From Tenacibaculum mesophilum (GTDB lineage: Bacteria; Bacteroidota; Bacteroidia; Flavobacteriales; Flavobacteriaceae), in contig NZ_CP032544.1 of NCBI RefSeq assembly GCF_003867075.1, positions 434,001 to 498,000 on the forward strand: a stretch of 64,000 bases of DNA. The letters run 5' to 3'. Positions within the stretch are counted from its first letter, which is position 1. Each line of letters opens with the position of its first letter. A program made the position numbers and the translations under genes. The notes beneath the pieces are model-generated. The model did not search any database and was not told the DNA's origin. It saw only the letters and a list, made by a program, of their open reading frames with translations. Positions 56,222 to 62,924 of the stretch are shown one piece after another.

Positions 56222-57160
56222 TCAACTTAAATGATTTAAAATCTCTTTTAATACTATCTGTGCTGCAAAGGTTCTGTTGTTGGCTTGTTCAATCACAAGA
56301 GAATTTTCACCATCTAAAACAGCATCTTCCGCTACCACATTTCTTCTGATAGGTAAGCAGTGCATAAATTTAGCAGCGCCTATTTTTTCCTGAGTAATCA
56401 TCCAGTTGGGGTCTTCATTTAGTATTTTACCATACTCATTAAAAGAACTCCAGTTTTTAGCATAGATAAAGTCGGCATTTTCAAAAGCTTTCTGTTGATC
56501 GTATTCTATAGGAAACTGTTGTGTGATTTCAGGATCTAGCTCATAACCTTCGGGATGCGTTATAACAAATTCTACCTCCATGTTGTGCATGAGGTGTACA
56601 AAAGCATTGGCAACCGAATGTGGTAATGCTTTTGGGTGCGGTGCCCAAGACAACACTACTTTAGGTTTATCAACTTTTTTGGTTTCCGTAATAGTAATCG
56701 CATCTGCCAAGGCTTGTAACGGATGGTCAGTAGCACTTTCCATATTGACAATAGGCACCGTAGCGTATTTTGTAAAACTGTTGAGTACAATTTCAGAGGT
56801 GTCTTTTTCTTTGTCTTTCAACGTAGGAAAAGCTCTTACCGCAATGATATCAGCATACTGAGAAATTACCATGGCAGCCTCTTTAATATGTTCTGAAGTA
56901 CTTAAATTCATTACAGTACCGTCTTCAAACTCCATATTCCAAGCGTTGGTAATGTTTAATACGCTTACCTCCATCCCTAAGTTTTTAGCCGCTTTTTCGG
57001 TACTTAATCTTGTACGCAAACTAGCATTAAAGAACAGCATGACTAAGGTTTTATGTTGCCCTAAATCAGCAAACTGATAGGGGTTTTCTTTTAATTGAAT
57101 TGCCTTTTGAATAGTTTCTGAAAGGTTTTCAATGTCGTTTAAGCTGGTGTATTTTTTCAT
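56222..57160 (-). CDS. argF': N-acyl-ornithine carbamoyltransferase (probably succinyl-type)
   Basis: A 312-residue transcarbamylase of the AOTC/SOTC group, transferring the carbamoyl group to N-acylornithine. The carbamoyl-phosphate motif is FFNASLRTRLSTEKAA (43-58), with MESATDHPLQALAD in the middle and FMHCLPIRRNVVAED near the C-terminus. The residue before the EHIKEAA segment is Ser89. In published work, Glu at this site (Glu92, Xanthomonas) gives N-acetylornithine specificity, and Pro, Ser, Val or Ala gives N-succinylornithine specificity. My alignment is by eye. It overlaps argD by 4 bases. Confidence 0.9.
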   Translation of the reverse strand: MKKYTSLNDIENLSETIQKAIQLKENPYQFADLGQHKTLVMLFFNASLRTRLSTEKAAKNLGMEVSVLNITNAWNMEFEDGTVMNLSTSEHIKEAAMVISQYADIIAVRAFPTLKDKEKDTSEIVLNSFTKYATVPIVNMESATDHPLQALADAITITETKKVDKPKVVLSWAPHPKALPHSVANAFVHLMHNMEVEFVITHPEGYELDPEITQQFPIEYDQQKAFENADFIYAKNWSSFNEYGKILNEDPNWMITQEKIGAAKFMHCLPIRRNVVAEDAVLDGENSLVIEQANNRTFAAQIVLKEILNHLS

Positions 57161-58284
57161 GACAGTTCCTTTTTTAAAGCATCAAAAAACACATCGATAT
57201 GTTGCTTCTGAATGGTTAATGGCGGAAGAATTCTTAATAAGTTAGGATTCTTAGCGCTCCCTGTGAAAATGTGATGATTGAATATTAGATTCTTTCTTAA
57301 TTCAGCAATAGGAAAATCGAATTCTAACCCTAACATGAGACCTCTTCCTTTTACAGTTGTTATCTGCGGAATAGAAGCTGCTTGTTCCATAAAATACTCA
57401 GCAATTTGCTGTGCATTTTCCATCAAATGCTCTTTTTTGATGGTTTCAATTACTGCTAAGGAAGCTGCACAAGCTAAGTGATTACCACCAAAGGTAGTTC
57501 CTAACAAACCATAAGAAGCTTTGATGCTTGGATGAATTAAGATTCCCCCAACAGGGAATCCGTTTCCCATTCCTTTTGCCATGGAAATAATATGCGGAGT
57601 AATGCCGTGTTTTTGAAAAGCAAAGAAATCACCCGTTCTACCAAAACCACACTGAATTTCATCAGCAATTAATAGCGTGTTGTATTGCTTGCATAGTTTT
57701 TCTAACCCTTGGTAAAAAGTAGTTGATGCTTCGTCTAATCCACCAATACCTTGAATGGTTTCAATAATAATGGCACAAACATCATTGTTCTTTAAAGCCT
57801 TTTCAACACCTTCCAAGTCTTCAAACTCTAAAAAAATAACCTCTTGCTGCGCATTGATAGGCGCTACAATCTTAGGATTGTCAGTTGCTGCTACTGCAGC
57901 TGAAGTACGTCCGTGAAATGAATTCTTAAAAGCAATTATTTTCTGCTTACCAGTGTGAAAAGAAGCTAGTTTTAAAGCATTTTCATTGGCTTCAGCTCCA
58001 GAATTACATAAGAATAGTTGATAGTCTTTACAACCCGATATGTCTTCTAGTTGTGAGGCTAACTCCACTTGTAACGGATTCTGAATAGCGTTGCTATAAA
58101 AACCTAGTTTAGCTACCTGCTGGCTAATGTTTTTTACATAGGTAGGGTGTGAGTGCCCAATAGAAATTACGGCATGTCCGCCATATAAATCTAAATACTC
58201 TGTGCCTTTATCATCGTACACATATACATCGTTGGCGGTTACTGGGGTAATATCAAATAGAGGATATACGTTAAATAAACTCAT
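57157..58284 (-). CDS. argD: N-acylornithine aminotransferase
   Basis: A class III PLP aminotransferase of 375 residues. Recognisable are FLCNSGAEANENALKLA, FKNSFHGRTSAAVAATD, LIADEIQCGFGRTG and the PLP lysine in SMAKGMGNGFPVGG. It converts N-acylglutamate semialdehyde to N-acylornithine. It is distinct from the ornithine transaminase at 26532. It overlaps proC by one base and argF' by four, so it is part of a tightly coupled operon. Confidence 0.92.
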   Translation of the reverse strand: MSLFNVYPLFDITPVTANDVYVYDDKGTEYLDLYGGHAVISIGHSHPTYVKNISQQVAKLGFYSNAIQNPLQVELASQLEDISGCKDYQLFLCNSGAEANENALKLASFHTGKQKIIAFKNSFHGRTSAAVAATDNPKIVAPINAQQEVIFLEFEDLEGVEKALKNNDVCAIIIETIQGIGGLDEASTTFYQGLEKLCKQYNTLLIADEIQCGFGRTGDFFAFQKHGITPHIISMAKGMGNGFPVGGILIHPSIKASYGLLGTTFGGNHLACAASLAVIETIKKEHLMENAQQIAEYFMEQAASIPQITTVKGRGLMLGLEFDFPIAELRKNLIFNHHIFTGSAKNPNLLRILPPLTIQKQHIDVFFDALKKELS

Positions 58285-59081
58285 TAGTTTTCTTTTTTTA
58301 TGGTATTAATTTTGTTAAAAGAGGCTACCATTCCCTGTATTAAGGCGGCACTTAAACCTTTGTGTTCCATTTCATTCAAACCTTCAATGGTACAGCCTTT
58401 TGGAGTGGTAACTTTATCGATTTCTTCTTCAGGATGATTTCCTGTAGCTATGAGTAGGTTGGCAGCACCTTCGCTGGTATACATCGCAAGTTCTTGTGCT
58501 TCTTTTGCATCGAAACCTAACTGAATAGCGGCTTGTGTAGTTGCCCGTATTAAGCGCATCCAAAAAGCAATTCCACTAGCACATATTACGGTGGCTGCTT
58601 GCATTTGATCTTCATGAATAATCATAGAAGTTCCTAGTTGATTGAAAATAGTTGTAGCTATTTTTAAATCTTCCTTCTTTTGAGTATTACCACTAAGACA
58701 AGTCATCGATTTTCCAACGGCAATAGCAGTATTAGGCATGGCTCTGATAATAGTAGTATCTGAACCAATAAGCGCTTCCATTTTTTCAATAGAAAAACCA
58801 GCAACTGTAGAAATTACTATATGGTTGTCTGATAATAGGGGAGCAGTTTCTTTTAAAAGAGCTTCTAAATGTGTTGGTTGTACTACAAAAATTAGTACAT
58901 CAGATGCTGTGATTGCTTCCTTGTTATTAGAACTAATGAAAACGTTGGGAACTTCTTTAAATTCATTAAGTTTTTCAATGTTTCTCTTGGTTAAGAGAAG
59001 TTGAGAAAACGAATTGTTTTGTATCAATCCTTTAGCGATTGATTTTCCTAAGTTACCTGTACCTATAATTGCTATTTTCAT
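58284..59081 (-). CDS. proC: Pyrroline-5-carboxylate reductase
   Basis: A 265-residue NAD(P)H enzyme reducing P5C to proline. The Rossmann motif is IGTGNLGKSIAKG (6-18). The C-terminal signature TTPKGCTIEGLNEMEHKGL (about 228-246) is a slightly divergent form of the ProC TSPGGTT motif. It is embedded between argC and argD, linking proline and arginine synthesis, both of which come from glutamate. Confidence 0.92.
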   Translation of the reverse strand: MKIAIIGTGNLGKSIAKGLIQNNSFSQLLLTKRNIEKLNEFKEVPNVFISSNNKEAITASDVLIFVVQPTHLEALLKETAPLLSDNHIVISTVAGFSIEKMEALIGSDTTIIRAMPNTAIAVGKSMTCLSGNTQKKEDLKIATTIFNQLGTSMIIHEDQMQAATVICASGIAFWMRLIRATTQAAIQLGFDAKEAQELAMYTSEGAANLLIATGNHPEEEIDKVTTPKGCTIEGLNEMEHKGLSAALIQGMVASFNKINTIKKEN

Positions 59082-59091
59082 GTCTTTTATT

Positions 59092-60069
59092 TTAAAAATA
59101 TGTTGCTTTTAGTTGTAATCCTGTATTCTCTTGAAAACGAAACATTAGGTTCATATTCTGGACTGCTTGCCCAGAAGCTCCTTTTAATAAATTATCAATA
59201 ATGCTTGTTATGAGGAGCTTATCTCCGTGTTTATGCAAATGAATTAAACACTTGTTGGTGTTTACTACCTGTTTTAAGTGTAATTCATTATCAGCTACGT
59301 GTGTAAAAAGAGCCTCTTTATAGTAGCCTGAATACAGTTGTTGTGCTTCTTCTAAACTTCCTTCAAAATCTGTGTATAATGTTGCATAAATACCTCTGGA
59401 AAAATCTCCTCTGTTAGGGAGAAATAATACTTCTGAATCAAAACTAGATTGAAGCGTATGCAAGGTCTGACTGATTTCTCCTAAATGCTGATGGGTAAAA
59501 GGTTTGTAATAGGAAAAATTATTATCTCTCCATGTAAAATGCGTGGTTGCTGATAATGAAGTACCTGCTCCAGTAGCACCAGTAACCGCATTGACATGTA
59601 CATCATTTTGTAATAAACCTGCATCTGCCAGTGGAAGCAACCCTAATTGAATAGCTGTAGCAAAACACCCTGGATTTGCAATATAAGAAGCGTTTTGTAT
59701 AGCTTCCTTTTGAAACTCAGGTAAACCATATACAAATTGCTTTCCTTGAAAAGTACTATCAGCTTCTAGTCTAAAATCATTTCCTAAATCAATAATCTTA
59801 GTATGATTTGAAAAGGTATGTGTTTCTAAAAACTTTTTAGAGTTTCCGTGTCCTAAACATAAAAACAGTACGTCTACAGAAGCATTGATTTTATTGGTGA
59901 ATACTAAATCGGTACTCCCCACCAAATCCTGATGGACATTCGCTATTTTATTACCGGCATTAGAAGTGCTATACACAAAATTAATAGTCGCTTTTGGATG
60001 TTGTAATAAAAGTCTAATTAACTCTCCTGCTGTATAACCAGCACCTCCGATGATTCCTACTTGTATCAT
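59092..60069 (-). CDS. argC: N-acyl-gamma-glutamyl-phosphate reductase
   Basis: A 325-residue NADP-dependent reductase. The N-terminal motif GIIGGAGYTAGELIRLL is at 5-21, the catalytic Cys is in IANPGCFATAIQLGLLPL (about 131-148), and HQHLGEISQTL supplies the catalytic His. The length is typical. It begins the argC/proC/argD/argF' block; upstream is a 165-base gap with two hairpin repeats separating it from argG. Confidence 0.94.
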   Translation of the reverse strand: MIQVGIIGGAGYTAGELIRLLLQHPKATINFVYSTSNAGNKIANVHQDLVGSTDLVFTNKINASVDVLFLCLGHGNSKKFLETHTFSNHTKIIDLGNDFRLEADSTFQGKQFVYGLPEFQKEAIQNASYIANPGCFATAIQLGLLPLADAGLLQNDVHVNAVTGATGAGTSLSATTHFTWRDNNFSYYKPFTHQHLGEISQTLHTLQSSFDSEVLFLPNRGDFSRGIYATLYTDFEGSLEEAQQLYSGYYKEALFTHVADNELHLKQVVNTNKCLIHLHKHGDKLLITSIIDNLLKGASGQAVQNMNLMFRFQENTGLQLKATYF

Positions 60070-60110
60070 ATTGTTTGTTGTTTTAAATAGTAGAATGAGT
60101 TTTCATTCAT

Positions 60111-60144
60111 GAGATCATCACGTCGTTATCACTCCTCATGATGA
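60111..60144 (-). repeat. GTCATnnnGAGGAGTGATAACGACG-type repeat, variant
   Basis: On the minus strand it reads GTCATCATGAGGAGTGATAA then CGACGTGATGATCTC: the arms ATCAT and ATGAT pair, replacing the more common ATTGC/GCAAT arms. The paired change suggests selection for the stem. Confidence 0.65.
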
Positions 60145-60151
60145 CGTTTTT

Positions 60152-60205
60152 GTCATTGCGAGCCTTTCGACTGTCGCTCAAGACAAGCTCAAGAGTGGCA
60201 ATCTG
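60152..60205 (+). repeat. GTCATTGCGAG...GTGGCAATCTG repeat
   Basis: The arms ATTGC and GCAAT close a hairpin. The internal part GAGCCTTTCGACTGTCGCTC and AAGCTCAAGAG is an expanded form of the family. It is adjacent to and inverted relative to the previous copy in the argC-argG gap. Confidence 0.65.
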
Positions 60206-60234
60206 TTTATTGTTAATCACTCACTGTTTACTGT

Positions 60235-61413
60235 CTACTGATTAACTTGTTGGTATATTTTATTCTGATTTCCTAAGATTTTGATAAAACCTTTCGCATC
60301 TTCAGCAGTCCATCCTTTGTTTAGTTCACCGTAACTACCAAATTTGGCATTCATTAAATCATGTGGAGAATCAATTCCATCAAGTGTAAAATGATAGAGT
60401 TTCAGCGTTACAAAAACATCGCCAGTTACCTTTGCTTGGCTATTTGTAAAGAAGGCTTCCATATCTCTCATTACAGGATCTAAATACTGACCTTCATGCA
60501 AATGCATGCCATAAAAGCTAGCTAAATACTCTTTGTGTTGTAATTGCCACTTGGTTAAGGTGTGTTTCTCAAGTAAGTGATGTGCTTTAATAGTGATTAA
60601 TGCCGCAGCAGCTTCAAAACCAACTCTTCCTTTAATTCCTACAATAGTATCGCCCACGTGAATATCTCTACCAATTCCGAATTTAGACGCCATGGTATTT
60701 AATTGCTCAATGTTTTGTACAGGAGTTTTTTCGTCATCATTGATAGCCATTAATTCACCTTTTACAAAAGAGAGTTTTACTTGTTCAGGTACTGTCTTTG
60801 TTACTTGAGAAGGGTAGGCGTGTTCTGGTAACGGATGTTCTGAGGTTAAGGTTTCTTCACCTCCTACACTGGTTCCCCATAAACCTTTGTTGACAGAATA
60901 TTTAGCTTTTTCCCAAGACAAATCAATACCGTTACTTTTTAAGTACTCAATTTCTTCTTGTCTTGAAAGTTGTAAATCTCTTATAGGAGTTATGATTTCA
61001 ATTTCAGGAGCAATGGTTTGAAAAATCATATCAAACCTTACTTGATCATTCCCAGCACCTGTACTACCATGAGCAATATAACTAGCACCAATACTCTTAG
61101 CATAGTTTACTATTTCTATAGCTTGTATAATTCTTTCAGCACTTACCGAAAGTGGATACGTATTGTTTTTTAACACGTTACCAAAAATTAAGTACTTAAT
61201 TACTTTATCGTAATAATCAGTTACGGCATTGATATTTTTATAGGTAGTCAGACCCATTGTGTAAGCGTTGTGTTCAATCTTTTTAATTTCTTCGGAAGAA
61301 AATCCGCCAGTATTAACGCTAACAGCATGAACTTCATATCCTTGTTTTGATAAGCTTACCGCACAGTACGAAGTATCTAATCCGCCACTATAAGCAATTA
61401 CTAATTTTTTCAT
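60235..61413 (-). CDS. argG: Argininosuccinate synthase
   Basis: Joins citrulline and aspartate with ATP. The 392 residues start with the ATP pyrophosphatase loop VIAYSGGLDTSYCA (4-17) and contain HGSTGAGNDQVRFD (about 115-128), both ArgG signatures. The length is typical of the shorter ArgG class. It overlaps the GNAT gene upstream by 4 bases, so the two are co-translated. Confidence 0.95.
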   Translation of the reverse strand: MKKLVIAYSGGLDTSYCAVSLSKQGYEVHAVSVNTGGFSSEEIKKIEHNAYTMGLTTYKNINAVTDYYDKVIKYLIFGNVLKNNTYPLSVSAERIIQAIEIVNYAKSIGASYIAHGSTGAGNDQVRFDMIFQTIAPEIEIITPIRDLQLSRQEEIEYLKSNGIDLSWEKAKYSVNKGLWGTSVGGEETLTSEHPLPEHAYPSQVTKTVPEQVKLSFVKGELMAINDDEKTPVQNIEQLNTMASKFGIGRDIHVGDTIVGIKGRVGFEAAAALITIKAHHLLEKHTLTKWQLQHKEYLASFYGMHLHEGQYLDPVMRDMEAFFTNSQAKVTGDVFVTLKLYHFTLDGIDSPHDLMNAKFGSYGELNKGWTAEDAKGFIKILGNQNKIYQQVNQ

Positions 61414-62021
61414 TTTTTGTCTTTTTTTAGGAAGATGGTTTCCTTAATTCTTTTGAGTCTTTGAAAGACTTTGGCTTTTACTTTTATGTTTTGAGGTTTT
61501 TTGTTAGGATCGAATAACATACCGGTACACAAACACATTTTTTGCTGTGTACGTTGCAAGACATCGTAATTTTTACAAGTCTGACAACCATTCCAAAAAG
61601 ACTGATCTTCTGTAAGTTCAGAAAAAGTAACAGGTTGATAGCCTAATTCGCTGTTGAGTTTCATAACCGCCAAACCAGTAGTAATACTAAATATCTTAGC
61701 ATTAGGAAATTTAGCTTTAGAATGCTCAAAAACTACTTTCTTAATTTGTTTGGCTAAACCAATACCTCTATAGTTTGGGTGAACAATCAACCCAGAATTG
61801 GCTACAAATTTGCCATGACTCCAGGCTTCGATATAACAAAAACCAGCAAATTGATCGCCATCTAAGGCAATAACAGCGTTACCATTTTCTAGTTTTGTAA
61901 TGATGTATTCTGGTTTTCTTTTGGCAATTCCTGTGCCTCTAACCAGAGCAGCTTCGTCAATAGTTTGACAAATAATTTCAGCATACTTACTATGCGATTG
62001 ATCAGCAATAACAACTCTCAT
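61410..62021 (-). CDS. GNAT acetyltransferase with CxxC-CxC tail, candidate N-acylglutamate synthase
   Basis: A 203-residue GNAT-fold protein. The acyl-CoA-binding motif is VHPNYRGIGLAKQ (80-92), with a preceding beta-4 FVANSGLIV. After the fold come Cys146, Cys149, Cys163 and Cys165 (CxxC...CxC), a probable metal-binding knuckle, and a basic tail. It is the first gene of the arginine operon and overlaps argG. The cluster has no canonical argA or argJ, so this protein is the natural candidate for acylating glutamate with acetyl- or succinyl-CoA. That role is inferred from context only. Confidence 0.75.
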   Translation of the reverse strand: MRVVIADQSHSKYAEIICQTIDEAALVRGTGIAKRKPEYIITKLENGNAVIALDGDQFAGFCYIEAWSHGKFVANSGLIVHPNYRGIGLAKQIKKVVFEHSKAKFPNAKIFSITTGLAVMKLNSELGYQPVTFSELTEDQSFWNGCQTCKNYDVLQRTQQKMCLCTGMLFDPNKKPQNIKVKAKVFQRLKRIKETIFLKKDKK

Positions 62022-62065
62022 TGAAATTGATTTTAGATAAACATTTTGTTAAAAATCGGTGGTTT

Positions 62066-62094
62066 AAAAAGAAGAACCGGACACACCTAGGTTC
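62066..62094 (-). terminator. Candidate attenuator terminator before the arginine operon
   Basis: On the minus strand, GAACC-TA-GG, TGTGT loop, CC-GGTTC (a hairpin with a TA bulge) is followed by TTCTTTTT. It lies about 45 bases before the GNAT start codon. Just upstream is a CCC-GTAA-GGG hairpin with a GNRA-type loop (near 62112-62121). Confidence 0.5.
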
Positions 62095-62264
62095 CCAAAA
62101 TGAAGTAGTACCCTTACGGGCGACGTCGGATAAAAATAGGTCGTACAACAGTAATGTTATTGAAAACAATAACAAGAGTTAATAACGATATAAAAATGTA
62201 GATTATAGAAATCAAAAGAATGAAAATAAAATTATACAATACTCAGTTTAGGACAAAAGGAAGA

Positions 62265-62330
62265 CTAGCGTCGGTTGAAAGACCGCACTAAAAAACTGGG
62301 TATATAGTTGTATATTTTATTTGTTTGCAT
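62265..62330 (-). CDS. Candidate arginine-operon leader peptide, 21 codons
   Basis: ATG at 62330 opens MQTNKIYNYIPSFLVRSFNRR then TAG (62267-62265). Three Arg codons are CGG, CGA and CGC, which look rare beside the AGA and CGT common in this genome, and two directly precede the stop. A shorter reading from GTG (62288) is MRSFNRR. The CTAG at the stop, with following TCTTCC, can pair with GGGAACCTAG of the terminator 5' arm, as in an antiterminator. Against it: the codons lie in a G+C-rich hairpin, so the Arg content could be a by-product of RNA structure. Confidence 0.4.
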   Translation of the reverse strand: MQTNKIYNYIPSFLVRSFNRR

Positions 62331-62337
62331 AACGGCA

Positions 62338-62345
62338 CAAATCTA
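62338..62345 (-). promoter_or_regulatory. -7 element of the arginine operon
   Basis: TAGATTTG on the minus strand matches TAnnTTTG. It lies only 8 bases from the ATG of the candidate leader peptide, implying an almost leaderless start, and gives a leader of about 310 bases before the GNAT gene. No clear -33 TTG. Confidence 0.45.
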
Positions 62346-62501
62346 TAAAATAAATTTTGATAAATGCTAAATAAAAAATAAAAACTTTTATAATGTTAAG
62401 TAAAACAGTGGGTTAGGAGGTGTGTTTTTAAGGGGAGAAATAAAAAAATCAAAAAAATATTAGGATAACTAAAAAATAATTTCAAATATTTGTGATATCA
62501 G
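62346..62501. other. A/T-rich spacer between divergent arg and ilv leaders
   Basis: I see no gene here. It contains the purine-rich tract GGTTAGGAGG (about 62412-62421) and AATATTTG (62485-62492), a one-mismatch -7 box, just before the first ilv leader peptide. Promoters for both directions must lie in or near it. Confidence 0.5.
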
Positions 62502-62567
62502 ATGAAAAAACAAATATTAAATATCATTTCTATTATTATTGTCATTGTGATTATTTCACAAGGATAG
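62502..62567 (+). CDS. ilvL: ilv leader peptide 1, 21 aa
   Basis: MKKQILNIISIIIVIVIISQG: nine Ile, two Val and one Leu in 21 residues, encoded by mostly ATT and GTC/GTG codons, followed by TAG. It precedes an antiterminator/terminator pair and, further on, ilvE and ilvD. This is the expected composition for ribosome-mediated attenuation sensing charged tRNA-Ile and tRNA-Val. Confidence 0.85.
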   Translation: MKKQILNIISIIIVIVIISQG

Positions 62568-62615
62568 GGAAGCGGTATTTAATATTTAACATATAAATTA
62601 ATCAAGAAGGCTTCC
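62568..62615 (+). promoter_or_regulatory. Antiterminator of ilv attenuator 1
   Basis: GGAAGC (62568-62573), directly after the leader stop, pairs with GCTTCC (62610-62615), the 5' arm of the terminator. An inner hairpin TTAAT-TTTA/TAAA-ATTAA lies between. A ribosome at the stop codon would cover GGAAGC and let the terminator form; one stalled earlier leaves it free. Confidence 0.65.
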
Positions 62616-62636
62616 TAAATTTAGGAAGCCTTTTTT
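62607..62636 (+). terminator. Terminator of ilv attenuator 1
   Basis: A perfect 26-base palindrome, AAGGCTTCCTAAA plus its complement, followed by a T run. Confidence 0.93.
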
Positions 62637-62649
62637 AGTTGCAAAAAAC

Positions 62650-62712
62650 ATGAATCAAATTTTTAACATCGTGGTAATTATTATTGTCATTATTAGCTCT
62701 CCACCGAGTTGA
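62650..62712 (+). CDS. ilv leader peptide 2, 20 aa
   Basis: MNQIFNIVVIIIVIISSPPS: seven Ile and three Val, followed by TGA. It aligns with leader 1 (QI-L/F-NI core, then III-V-I, then IS), and 15 bases (ATTATTATTGTCATT) are identical, so the two arose by tandem duplication. It starts 14 bases after the T run of terminator 1. Confidence 0.85.
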   Translation: MNQIFNIVVIIIVIISSPPS

Positions 62713-62747
62713 TACAGATAGTTATTGCCTATAAGGAAGCCTGTATC
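62711..62747 (+). promoter_or_regulatory. Antiterminator of ilv attenuator 2
   Basis: GATACAG (62711-62717), overlapping the TGA stop codon, pairs with CTGTATC (62741-62747), the 5' arm of terminator 2. An inner ATAG/CTAT hairpin is possible. The geometry mirrors attenuator 1. Confidence 0.65.
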
Positions 62748-62771
62748 TAACTCTAGATACAGGCTTTTTTT
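62738..62771 (+). terminator. Terminator of ilv attenuator 2
   Basis: AGCCTGTATCTA, ACTC loop, TAGATACAGGCT, then seven Ts. It lies about 155 bases before ilvE. Confidence 0.93.
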
Positions 62772-62924
62772 ATTCCGTGAATATCATAATGATTTGGTTT
62801 TAAGTGCTTGGTTTTGAGTTTTTTGCTTGTTTTTTGGAGTCAGTGAAAATCATCAAAGCCTTACAAAACAAGAAAGTAAATTAAAAAGCGAAAAATAATT
62901 TTGAACAGCAAAACAACTGAAAAA

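Noticed and set aside
62066..62330. Known riboswitch classes (SAM, TPP, cobalamin, glycine, guanidine) in the arginine leader
   Set aside because: None of the consensus cores I remember could be found. It is reported as an unassigned structured leader instead.
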